Positions 49,400-58,625 of a DNA stretch of 64,000 nucleotides are shown one piece after another. Numbering within the stretch: position 1 is the stretch's first letter; every line of letters starts with the position of its first letter. The notes beneath the pieces were generated by a model. It worked only from the letters and a program-made list of their open reading frames with translations, was not told the origin of the DNA and made no database searches. The stretch comes from Gracilaria domingensis (Eukaryota; Rhodophyta; Florideophyceae; Gracilariales; Gracilariaceae), in assembly GCA_022539475.1 (NCBI GenBank), contig VCMS01000008.1, positions 62,001 through 126,000 on the forward strand, given 5' to 3'. The translations under genes and the position numbers were made by a program.

Positions 49400-51808
49400 A
49401 TGGAGGTCTTGCTGCTCGACCCCGGCACCGCTCTCAGTGCCGTGGAGTACGCCATTCAAATTGCTCAAAAAGTCACCCACATGGTTGAGAACCAGCATCA
49501 AAACTCTTCTCAATACCAGCAGCTGCTCGTTCGCTTCCGTGCCATTCGCACCTCGCTCATCTACATCAAGCAGAGCGGCCAAATTGATCCCAAGTCGCCC
49601 ATATGGGGACAGGCCTTCGCCCGCATCAAAATGCACTTCGAAAACGCTCTGCTCGAGTTGAGAACCGTTCGCGATTCCTTGCGCGGACATACGCTGGCGC
49701 GCTACATTCATGCCGGCGAGATTCGCGACATGTTGAACAAGCTCAATCAGGACGTGGACGCTTTGCAGAGAGATCTTGACATGCTTGGCTTTTTCACAAT
49801 GTCCAACCTGGCTGCCAAACAGAGGTCTGCACTCGCCGTTCATAACATCCACGACGTCCAACACTCTCTCGCTGCCATGCACCATCAGCTCAAGGCAATG
49901 GCCACTGATGTCAAGCTCATCTCGCAGCAGGACAGATCACGTTCCACAAAGCGAGGAGTTGACATTGACACTCCTGTTTTTAATACGTTGCTTTCCGAGG
50001 AGCTTGCTGAGAAGGTGGTCGCAGAAACCCGCCATCCACAAGTTCTGTTAAATACCGTTTTGGAAACGCGCCAGAAACTTCAGGTGCAGCTGCCCAAGAT
50101 TCTGCGAAACAACTTTTCAGAAGCAGAGAAAACTGTCGTTCTGGACAAATTTGAAGCGATATGCGGGCGCTGGAGACTGCACCCAGATCAAATATCCGTG
50201 TCTTCATCCCAAACAGTTGGTCATGACTGGAATCATGATACATACAATGGCACCGTCACGCTTCGCGATCTTCACCAAAATATCATTCGAACGGCGCATG
50301 TGTTCGTCAAGTATGTCACGGTTGGACATCATTCCGCCACTAAACCGTTAGCCTTCCTCAAGGAACTGGTAGTACTCCGGGAGCTCAAGCACCCTTGTCT
50401 ATCTGAGTTTTATGGCGCCGCTTGGCCAGATGATTGCTTCACACGTTCTAAAGCGATGGATGCGAGGCCGGGTCGGGCCATGATTGTTACCGAACGCATG
50501 ACGCATAATATTCCTTCCGTCATCAGGCAAAGAATCATGAAATCAGAAGCGAAGCGTGTTCTGGTTCTTCGCGACGTGGCAAGCGCCGTTGCTTACCTTC
50601 ATTCTCGAGGTTTGTTTGACCTTGACTTGAATCCGGCAAATGTTCTTTTGAGGATTGTGAAAGGGGAAATTCTGGGCAGTGCAAAGTTAAACTGTTTATG
50701 TCTCAGCAAATCGGTAACGCAGTTATCAGAGCCATATGGTGGCCAAGGATATCAGCTCGCCGTGGTCGGCGAACCCGCTGCTTCCGAGAAAAGTTTCAAA
50801 ACCTCTCTATCACAGTCAGAGTCTACGTCCGAAGGACATACAAGTAATGTAAGAGCGACTGCCAACGACGCTTTCCGATACGGAGTATTGCTGTGTTTCA
50901 TGCTCTCAAGCACTCATACACCATTCGGCCGTTCTAATCACATTGAAGAAATGCTGTCGCCTTCATCTGATATACCTCGTTCCCTTCCGCTGTCATTTTG
51001 GACGAGAGGAATCAAAAACACGTTCTTGCGCGCGTTGGCCAACTTGTGCTTCTCAGAAGACGAAAGCTGTCGCCCTTCTTTCCACTTCATATATACGAGT
51101 CTCGTGAAGTATATCAACAAGGAAGAACTCCCGGAGCTCGACCGGGGAGAGAGTAGCAAAGCCTTGCACATGAACGGGAAGAACAGCCTGTACGGAAGAA
51201 ATGGATGGACAAAGGACGCAAACCTTGCCAAGATCTTCTTTGAACATGCGGCGTCCATGGGTCACATACCATCCACTTTGCAGCTGGGTCGTTTCTACTT
51301 TCGCGGCAAAGGCGGACATTACGACTTGGAGAGGGGCATTCAGTACTTCACGGAGGCTGCCAATGCTGGCTCTACCAGAGCTCAATATTATCTTGGTGAG
51401 TGTTACTATAACGGAAATGGTGTGAAGCGAAACATTCCCTTGGCGATCGAGATGTATCGCAGGGCTGCCAGTCAGGGACACTTATCTGCGCAGCAAAAAC
51501 TGGGCCACCATCTGGGTCACTCATATCTACATCGCTCGCAACTTTCACTTGGGCGCACTGATGTTGAAAGATCACGAGCTTCGCAGGCACATTATGATTC
51601 TTTCGGAGATCTAGGTGGAATGATGCTTCAACCTCAAGTGCTTCAACCCGAACGAAAAGCAGTGGTGGGCAGACAGTTTGGTTTTGGTGAACTAGGAAGC
51701 ACAGGAGTGCCAGGAATGACTGGCTCGGGTTTCAAGTCTCTTGCCGGTGGCGGTTCGATTGCAATGAATGCACTCAATGGCCTTGAACAATTCTACACAA
51801 ACTTGTGA
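49400..51808 (+). CDS. N-terminal helical domain + pseudokinase + Sel1-repeat protein (MLKL-like architecture)
   Basis: An intronless frame of 802 residues from ATG at 49400. Residues 1-190 are all helical: a first bundle (LSAVEYAIQIAQKVTHMVEN, FRAIRTSLIYIKQ, FENALLELRTVRDSL, MLNKLNQDVDALQRDLDML) followed by a brace-like helix pair. Residues about 285-595 are a protein kinase fold: the Lys of the third strand is present (HVFVKYVTV, Lys304), the catalytic loop keeps Asp409 and Asn414 (FDLDLNPANVLL), but the DFG motif is replaced by Cys-Leu-Cys in KLNCLCLSK, so it is probably inactive. Residues about 605-715 hold two to three Sel1 repeats (AKIFFEHAASMGHIPSTLQL, YYLGECYYNGNGVKRN). The order helical bundle, brace, pseudokinase resembles MLKL-type cell-death proteins; this is similarity of layout and is not shown to be homology. 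Confidence 0.8.
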   Translation: MEVLLLDPGTALSAVEYAIQIAQKVTHMVENQHQNSSQYQQLLVRFRAIRTSLIYIKQSGQIDPKSPIWGQAFARIKMHFENALLELRTVRDSLRGHTLARYIHAGEIRDMLNKLNQDVDALQRDLDMLGFFTMSNLAAKQRSALAVHNIHDVQHSLAAMHHQLKAMATDVKLISQQDRSRSTKRGVDIDTPVFNTLLSEELAEKVVAETRHPQVLLNTVLETRQKLQVQLPKILRNNFSEAEKTVVLDKFEAICGRWRLHPDQISVSSSQTVGHDWNHDTYNGTVTLRDLHQNIIRTAHVFVKYVTVGHHSATKPLAFLKELVVLRELKHPCLSEFYGAAWPDDCFTRSKAMDARPGRAMIVTERMTHNIPSVIRQRIMKSEAKRVLVLRDVASAVAYLHSRGLFDLDLNPANVLLRIVKGEILGSAKLNCLCLSKSVTQLSEPYGGQGYQLAVVGEPAASEKSFKTSLSQSESTSEGHTSNVRATANDAFRYGVLLCFMLSSTHTPFGRSNHIEEMLSPSSDIPRSLPLSFWTRGIKNTFLRALANLCFSEDESCRPSFHFIYTSLVKYINKEELPELDRGESSKALHMNGKNSLYGRNGWTKDANLAKIFFEHAASMGHIPSTLQLGRFYFRGKGGHYDLERGIQYFTEAANAGSTRAQYYLGECYYNGNGVKRNIPLAIEMYRRAASQGHLSAQQKLGHHLGHSYLHRSQLSLGRTDVERSRASQAHYDSFGDLGGMMLQPQVLQPERKAVVGRQFGFGELGSTGVPGMTGSGFKSLAGGGSIAMNALNGLEQFYTNL

Positions 51809-52669
51809 GAGATGTTGAGATGGTTTCGTGTGCCAGGCTGTGATTGCTAGCCCTCCGCTTCGAAATGGTTTCTATCTTTCTCTGAAAGACTGAACGAGGA
51901 AGGAATTTCGCCTGATTTCAGTTCCTCCATGTTGTTTTGTAGTACCACTTGTAGTCGATTTATGATTCTAGGGTTCGTCATTTACCTTCCAAGACGACTC
52001 GTCTGTGAAGAATGTTTAGTCCGTATCCATGAAGCTGTTGAATAATTCTGTAAAACGGTCAAAAAGTCCTGTTGTACCTTTATAGTAGCATATATAAAGT
52101 TTATACTCTTCATCTCAGGATGGGTAGAGAACCGCTCGACGAGCGCCTACGATACATGAACGTCTGTGAAGTTCACAGTGTGACATCGTATTCAAACATT
52201 CCAGTGCGTGCGTTGTATGGTTCAAATGGGTTCACAGTCTGTGTAGTTCACAGTGTGAACCCATTTGAACCATACGACACAACGCACGCACTGGAATGTT
52301 TGAATACGATGTCTCAGTGTCTACAGGTATCCTTATATCCTTATACCCGTGGTAGCCCTTTTATCCCTGGTGGCCACTCAGTGTTTGGCAGAAACTATTG
52401 CGTTCGGTCGGCAACGTTGTTCCCCGGAACAACAGATGCGCGTCAAAAAGCGGATGTATATTATACACTCCCAAGAAAGAGGCCATGAGCTTCTGAAACA
52501 TTTCTGGCTTGTCTGAAGCCTGATCTGTCGGGGAACGCTCATCTCAATGGTTTATTTGGTTTGAGCTTGGGCTGTGATTTACAGGAAATGCCCTGCTACA
52601 GGGTGATTGCAGGCATTCGGAATGATAGACGTGGTGTTTAAGTTAGCAGTCAGTAATCGCATATTCCTC
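51809..52669. other. convergent intergenic region with a long hairpin
   Basis: 860 bp between the pseudokinase and pBrp stops. It contains the inverted repeat at 52182-52313 and a GGTATCCTTATA element at 52326-52337. A plus-strand frame over 52072-52488 crosses the hairpin and is not taken as a gene. Confidence 0.45.
52182..52313. repeat. long imperfect inverted repeat (arms about 55-60 bp)
   Basis: The left arm begins GACATCGTATTCAAACATTC and ends TTCACA at about 52235; the right arm begins GTGTGAAC at 52253 and ends GATGTC at 52313. They pair along their length except for a 4-5 nt bulge near the middle of the right arm. The loop is about 17 nt. The box GTTCACAGTGTGA occurs just before the left arm and again at the loop/right-arm junction. 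Foldback DNA of this kind may be a decayed MITE or a small-RNA precursor. Confidence 0.85.
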
Positions 52670-55390
52670 TTAAGATTCATCAGGTTTCGACCCAGGTGGT
52701 GCCTTCGATGACAAAGCAGATTTTTGTGGTTCGCGAGATATCGATTTCAGTTCTTTCGCCATCTTGTCTGGTATTATGTTGTGATTCACTGCTCTAACTT
52801 CGCCAGTCAAGGGTCTCTGTGCATTTGTAACTTCCGGATTCTGTAATCGCATCAAAGAAGTCATGGCACCCCATGGATTCATACTCGAAGCCCCCCCTTC
52901 TCCACCTCTTTGTCCAGACTGACCTTGTTGCATCATCTGGAACGCTTGCATAGCTTGCATCATTCCTAACATTGATTGCATTCCCGCCATAACATTCTGA
53001 GAATCTTGAGGAAGTGCCGAAGCCGAATTAGGGGCTGTAGAGTTCATCAATGATTTACCGGCAGACAATTGGCTGTTAACACCTTCCGGAACTGGCAAGT
53101 TCGGCCGTCCTTGATTGGATGCATGTGTGATTTTTGGGCTACCCTTTGTCTTGTCAGCCAAACTTGACGAGGATTGCCCTTTATTTGCCTCCGGAGAGAT
53201 TTGCTTGCCTTCGTCTTCCGATGAGCTCTTTTCAATACGGCTGTTGTGCAACCTATTCGTTTCCGTACTCGGAGGGGGCGGCAGCGGAGGGGGTGGCGGA
53301 GGCATCATCAATTGCGGCATCATTGAGAAAGCATTTGCAAACGCTTGCATCGCTGGGTTGGACATCATAACCATCAACGGGTTAGAGGAATTCGATTTCG
53401 GAGCGAGCGGAATGGTTTGTTCCTGCCTTGGGGGCAACGCAGGTGGTGGTGGAGGTCCTGGCTCATCATTTCCGCAAGAAGATTTCGACGTTTGCTCCCC
53501 AAATCCTGGTGGTAGCGGTGGTGGAACGGGCAGATTCTGTTCACGCTGGTGGCTAACATTTGGAGGTGCGTAGTCATCCTTCTGTGGAGTAGTTCTGCCT
53601 GTTGAGCGAGCTTCGTTCTCGGGAAGGGTAACCGTCATTTCTTCTTGAACGTGCTGGCCACTAGAGCGTTCAGACAATGATCTTTTCTCCCCAGTGCTCT
53701 GTTCCGCCTTGTACCAAGCAGGAACAATGGCAGAGTGCTCCCGATTTAGTTCTTTGTACACTTTGCGCAATGTTACTTCCGTTAGATTCGTGGCTCTGCA
53801 TATTTCTGTCTGTGTTTTACGGACCCCTTCCATTTGACACGCGAGGTAAATTGCAGCTGCAGAGATTGACACAGGGTTTCGTCGTGAGCAAATATTATTG
53901 CGCATAGCATTCTCGGCAATACCTATAGCAAGCTTTTCCGTTTTAGCTGGTAGTTCTAGCCGACGACAAAACAGAGGCATATGTCCAGTAACGGATGAAC
54001 TGCTTTCGGGACGCTGTTTTCGCAATGCAATTCGGACCACTTTGAGATAGCGAGTCACTTCATTGACGTCAAGATTGGCGGCACTTGAGATCTCTTCAAG
54101 CGATAAATGCCTAGGGGGAATTGGCCATGGGTCAGTTGCTTCATGATCTTCATGATTCTTGCCTGGGACACCTTCAACAGGCTCAGAGACGACGTCTTCC
54201 TCCTTCATAGCTCCTTGCTCGTCATGTGTCATCTCGTCTGCAGCTTCAGCTTTTGTGGGCTTTTGAAAAAATTCCTTATTGAAGGTTTGATCCTTATCGA
54301 AAGTTTCTTCCTTATCTAAGGCCAGGGCCATGGACACCTTTTCCGCCGTGATACTCTCATCTAACATCATGATGTCCGATGTCCTCTCCTGAATGGAATC
54401 GTAATCCATCTTCCCATTGTGTTGCTTCTCCACTTCAGGGTCCTTCTCCCCAGAGGAAGGTTCTATTTCACTTCCGTTGACAGCAATTCGTTGTGTTTCA
54501 TTAGCTTCCTTTTCATTATTCTTCTTCATCCAGGCTTCGTATTCGAACCATCTTCGTTCCGCTGCAGCGACGAAGGCAGCAGTAGCCATACATTCAACAT
54601 TTCTGTTCCGCAAACTTGTGTTACTCGCGGTATGACGGAAAATGCGAACCGCGAGATTGATTGTTTCTTTGTCTACGCCAAGTATACTTGCAAGTTCGAC
54701 GATTTCAAAGTAGGCAACAAGCGTATGTCGCGCATCTCCACCCGATTTGTTCCTTTCAGGGCCGTCCACGTTTTCTTCCTTCTTCAAAGGAACACCTCCA
54801 GGGGCCCGGCCATTATACCCAATGTACCCCGCGAATAATGCATCGCCTATTAAACGCTCCATCTCTGCTAAGGCACCGCTGTAAGTTCGCGAAGAAGTGG
54901 TAAACAATGGTTCCCGAAGGGGAGAAAGCATCCTAAAGACAGATATGAAACCTGGGGTGCAGTACGGATCTCTGGGGTTATCCTTAGTCATACGTAATCA
55001 AGTTGTGAAAGTCAAAAACTCTGTTAGTCGCCTTGACCGAAGCGATTTTGGGTGAGCGGAAACGAGCATCAGTAACTTACATCTACAATGTTAGTAAGCA
55101 ATGAATCTGGCGGGACGACAAAGTGAGCTTCCTCAGTCTGGGTTATAACATGAACTTCGGAGAGATCCCCAACCGCTCGCTCTTCCAAAATGAGTTTGCA
55201 TCGTGAACATTGAATGGTGCGGTTCACTGGTCTGTACATCCATCACGCGAACCCGCAACAAAGGCACAGAAGCTTGTCAGCATCGCAGCAGCATCTGAAA
55301 GAAATGAAAACGCGTTTGAATATGAACTACATACACTCTTCTGAGATTGGTATCGTGACAGTTTGGGCAAGTCTTTCGCGACCCCAGCAT
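52670..55390 (-). CDS. pBrp-type TFIIB-related transcription factor
   Basis: Three exons: 55390-55335, 55231-55081, 54982-52670, with introns of 103 and 98 nt (donors GTATGT and GTAAGT), giving 839 residues. The zinc ribbon is split across exons 1 and 2: CPNC, 15 residues, CSRCKLILEER. Next is a stretch typical of pBrp (DPYCTPGFISVFRMLSPL, then SGALAEMERLIG). The first cyclin repeat (LVAYFEIVELASILGVD) is interrupted by an acidic insert of about 150 residues. The second contains RRNPVSISAAAIYLACQ and TNLTEVTLRKVYKELNRE, nearly identical to Arabidopsis pBrp. The last 370 residues are Pro-, Gln- and Met-rich with a poly-Pro run (PPPPPPLPPPPS). pBrp is an Archaeplastida-specific TFIIB relative, linked to rRNA gene transcription in Cyanidioschyzon. 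The acceptor of intron 2 (ACTAAG) is less certain. Confidence 0.9.
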
Positions 55391-56246
55391 GTCATAGGAA
55401 AAGGGTTCTCTTCAGCATGAAGTCTGTTGGGAAAGGTAAAACACAAGTGGAGTGGCCAGACCCGTCTCCTCGCGCGGGAAGTCGCAGTTCGCTTTGCTCT
55501 AGAATGCAGCGGGGTCAGGCTGTGAGACCACCCGGCACCAAGGTGGCCAAAGTTGAACAGTAATGATGCGGCAGCCTTTTCACGAATCCTGAGAATGGTG
55601 GCGATAGGCGATGTGATGAACGAAAGACCAGTGCTCAGGAACTGGCACGAAATATTAACACCAAGTGGAGCTTACGTCCTTCTGGAAGCCAGAAGTGCAG
55701 AGAAGAGAAGAGAAGAAGTCGTGCTCGATACCTTTGGAACCAGAACCGACGGTGCCTCATGTCGCCCCCTAATCTGCAGTCGAGTTCGCCGAACAAATGA
55801 CTTGGTTTTAAGTTTGAAGCGTATTTCTAAAGTACGAAAATTACAATTTTCACTGTTTGGTTCTTTTTCCGATACCAGAGACCTCCGATCAATGATCAGC
55901 ATTTGCTGCCATCCAAAGTTTGGCAGGGGACAGATGACTTCAGGCTCGTAGCAGTAGAAGGGCAAACAAGATTTCAGGTCAGCTCTGGAGGGTTGGTCGC
56001 GGAACAGAGAAGGCTTTTGAGCTTCGTTAGGAGGACCTCTTGCTACTACGAATGAGCTTTTGAGCTGAGGCTGTTCTGACCCCATCTTCTTTGAAGCCGG
56101 AATTGACAGGTTGAAGGGCAGAAATTGTTTCCCCAGCTATTCTGCACGCGACGTACAATAGGCATGCGCATTTGCATTAAACAGAACATCAGCAGAGCAA
56201 ACTTCGATGGTGAATTGGCTTTCTCGAAACACCAGCCTTTGAACAT
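55391..56246. promoter_or_regulatory. divergent promoter region, pBrp and Naa35
   Basis: About 860 bp of ordinary composition between two outward-reading genes. An ATG frame of 137 codons on the minus strand (55672-56085) and an overlapping plus-strand frame have fairly natural composition but no motif. A small gene here is possible but unsupported. Confidence 0.35.
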
Positions 56247-58538
56247 ATGGCGTCGGCACACTCTACGGACGGTGGAGAAGTGAAACGTGCACACAATGGC
56301 ACGACGATTCACCCTCGCCATAACGAATGGAAAGATGTTACTGAGTCCTTCGAAAAAGCGAAAGATGCACTCCAGCTTGGAGAAATGATTCATTCAGACG
56401 GTTTCACTCTGTGTTCCGCAATGTCTGCTATTGGTTTAATGGATCCAAAGATGGATTTGGGCTGTGGAGCGGTTCGAGATGCGAGAGAGGTTCAATTGCC
56501 TCGTAGTCTTACTCGGAAGCAAATCGTCAACGTTATGGATCAACTGATGGCCTGTGAGATGAGTTGGTTGGATTCGCATTCTCTCCCGCAAACTGTTTTC
56601 TCGTGCGTTTACGCACATCGCTTGACTGAAATCCGTCAGCTGGAACTATTTACGTTTTTAAGGTTGCAACTTGCTACCATGGACAGCGTTATCAGCATAG
56701 TTGAAGCTGAGAGGGTTGCCGACGAAGAGGACTTCATCACCTGGACCCACGGCTTTCAAATAAGACCTCTGCGGTCTGGATGCGATGATGGTGATGAAGA
56801 CATTCTCCGGAATATTTGGAGAGATATGGATGAAACTGTATCTGCTACTTCTGACTCAGAAGTTGATGAAGCGAAGGCTATAGCCCTTCGAATCAAATTC
56901 CGAGTTCAATTTCATCGCGTGATCAAATACTTGGGTGGACTTTGGCGATACGACGTCTGGAAGAGCAGTGAGAGCCTCCTAGTGCAACTAGAAGAACTCG
57001 TAGACACATGGACCGCATGTCCTTTCATTCATGATGTTGATGTTCCTTTGCTAGAATTCATTTTCGACGAAGCCATCAATCGACATTTATTAACGTCAAC
57101 TCCCCCACGAAACCAGTCAGTATTCGACGTTTCAGCCGCACTCGTTTATCTGCAAGATATCGTAAAGGAGTTGAAAGCGTTTGTCAAAGTCCGTCTGCTG
57201 GCGTTGGCTCCTCATGATCCAGCACATGGGTCTCTTATCGCCAATTTGGAACCTCGCAGTTCTCTCCATGTTGCTGTCCACGCAGTGCAATGCTTTGCTT
57301 CTGAATTCAAGCCCAAAGCTTTAACTAGGTCATTAATGGCTAGAATGATGCTTCCTGAGCACAATTCATCGCTTTTTGGTCACTATTATGGCGAGTTTAC
57401 CCGACTAGTATCAACTGATCTGGGGTCAGACTGGAAGTCAGAGATCCTGAACGCGGAACAACGAGTGAAATTGCACAGAGGGATACACAACTTGTTCAAG
57501 TATCTTTGCCACAACCAAGGCCGCCAGAGGAGCAACGCCTTGCATGAAGTGAAATGGTGGGACAGGTTTGCGAATGCCTGTGGCGAGTCAAAAGGCGCTG
57601 ATCAAGGTGCAGAAGAGCAAGACCTGGAAGGCGCTTTTCAAGGCCTGAACTTGACGAAAGATGGGCTTCAGAACCAAGAGCAAAATGTCGGTAAAGTTTC
57701 ATCGCTCGGGGGATTGCGTAGCAACGAAAACGCCGAGGGGGGTTTTACCAACATTAGGTCCCGGCTTCAGAATTTGTCTTTGGAAATCACAGCTCGATTA
57801 ATGGTTCATCACTGGTTGCTTGGTTTCGAATGTGATTTATACCAAGCATATGAATACTCTGCGGTTTACTTTAACATCGGTTACGTGCTCATGACTTTAA
57901 CAAATGCCACAAAGACTCTAGTCTCCGCAATGAATGAGGGCACTTCGATGCACCCGTTGCGATATGCTCTTTTTTTATTCGACGAAGGATGTCGGTGGAT
58001 ATGCAAAGCCTTCTTCACGGCATTAGAGGCCTTTTCCTCAAGTGAGGAGTATGACTATAGTTTATGTGACTCCTATAGCGGCTCGACTGCAAAAGCAGGG
58101 CGAAAACCGTTCGGTTCCGATGAGTTGTGGTACGATCAACGATTCGGGGTGTTCGTGAATCTTGAGAACGGACCGGTGCATACCGACTATGAGTCTTTCC
58201 AGTCCTTTCTGAAGATGCAAGAGGAATCCTTGAGAGAAGGTGAGAGTGAAACAAGCCTTACAGTTCTGAGACTCAACGAAGCTGCGGCTTCATTTCTAAC
58301 GGCTCGCCGCAAGCTTGAGCACGCCAAAAAACTATCCCAACGATGTGCCCCGAACGCTCTAACCGATCAAGTTCTTAGAGCTGCGAGAGTTGCCGTTGAA
58401 AACTCTCTTGTACTCTCTCGCTTGCTTGCCTCTCCTTCTGAATCGTCCTCTACATCTGGTAATTCACCTGTTCGCAAGGTTGGTTTCAACTTTTCGAAAC
58501 ATGCTCACTTTCCAGTGTTAATCATCACTTGTACATAG
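56247..58538 (+). CDS. NAA35: N-alpha-acetyltransferase 35, NatC auxiliary subunit (Mak10)
   Basis: An intronless 763-residue frame, close to the 725-735 of human Naa35 and yeast Mak10. The N-terminal hallmark is strong: LGEMIHSDGFTLCSAMSAIG followed by LMDPKMDLG. Next is a helix set (VMDQLMACEMSWLDSHSLPQ, TVFSCVYAH) typical of the family, and the rest is helical with conserved HRGIHNL-like and LLGFECDLYQAYEYSA segments. Naa35 scaffolds NatC, which acetylates N-terminal Met before hydrophobic residues on nascent chains at the ribosome. Residues about 465-505 are a polar insertion. It is convergent with the Pfs2 gene (about 90 bp between stops). Confidence 0.93.
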   Translation: MASAHSTDGGEVKRAHNGTTIHPRHNEWKDVTESFEKAKDALQLGEMIHSDGFTLCSAMSAIGLMDPKMDLGCGAVRDAREVQLPRSLTRKQIVNVMDQLMACEMSWLDSHSLPQTVFSCVYAHRLTEIRQLELFTFLRLQLATMDSVISIVEAERVADEEDFITWTHGFQIRPLRSGCDDGDEDILRNIWRDMDETVSATSDSEVDEAKAIALRIKFRVQFHRVIKYLGGLWRYDVWKSSESLLVQLEELVDTWTACPFIHDVDVPLLEFIFDEAINRHLLTSTPPRNQSVFDVSAALVYLQDIVKELKAFVKVRLLALAPHDPAHGSLIANLEPRSSLHVAVHAVQCFASEFKPKALTRSLMARMMLPEHNSSLFGHYYGEFTRLVSTDLGSDWKSEILNAEQRVKLHRGIHNLFKYLCHNQGRQRSNALHEVKWWDRFANACGESKGADQGAEEQDLEGAFQGLNLTKDGLQNQEQNVGKVSSLGGLRSNENAEGGFTNIRSRLQNLSLEITARLMVHHWLLGFECDLYQAYEYSAVYFNIGYVLMTLTNATKTLVSAMNEGTSMHPLRYALFLFDEGCRWICKAFFTALEAFSSSEEYDYSLCDSYSGSTAKAGRKPFGSDELWYDQRFGVFVNLENGPVHTDYESFQSFLKMQEESLREGESETSLTVLRLNEAAASFLTARRKLEHAKKLSQRCAPNALTDQVLRAARVAVENSLVLSRLLASPSESSSTSGNSPVRKVGFNFSKHAHFPVLIITCT

Positions 58539-58625
58539 TCAGGGAGTAAACGACTGTCCCGATGGGGTCCTTTGGTGGAGAAAATCCTGGGTTAACATTG
58601 TAACTATTAACCTTCCTCGCCTTAC

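Noticed and set aside
49220-49885. 221-codon minus-strand frame with protein-like text
   Set aside because: Antisense to the 5' part of the pseudokinase gene, whose own coding is well supported. It is a codon-shadow frame.
52072-52488. 138-codon plus-strand frame over the long hairpin
   Set aside because: Begins at TTG, crosses both arms of the inverted repeat and has no motif.
53115-53573. 152-codon plus-strand Gly-rich frame
   Set aside because: It is the antisense reading of the poly-Pro tail of pBrp.
55232-55294. In-frame TGA between CLCC and CSRC that looked like a stop or recoded codon inside the pBrp zinc ribbon
   Set aside because: A better first exon at 55390-55335 supplies CPNC, and its GTATGT donor joins the TACAG acceptor at 55232 with the exact 15-residue spacing. 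The CLCC text is intron sequence.
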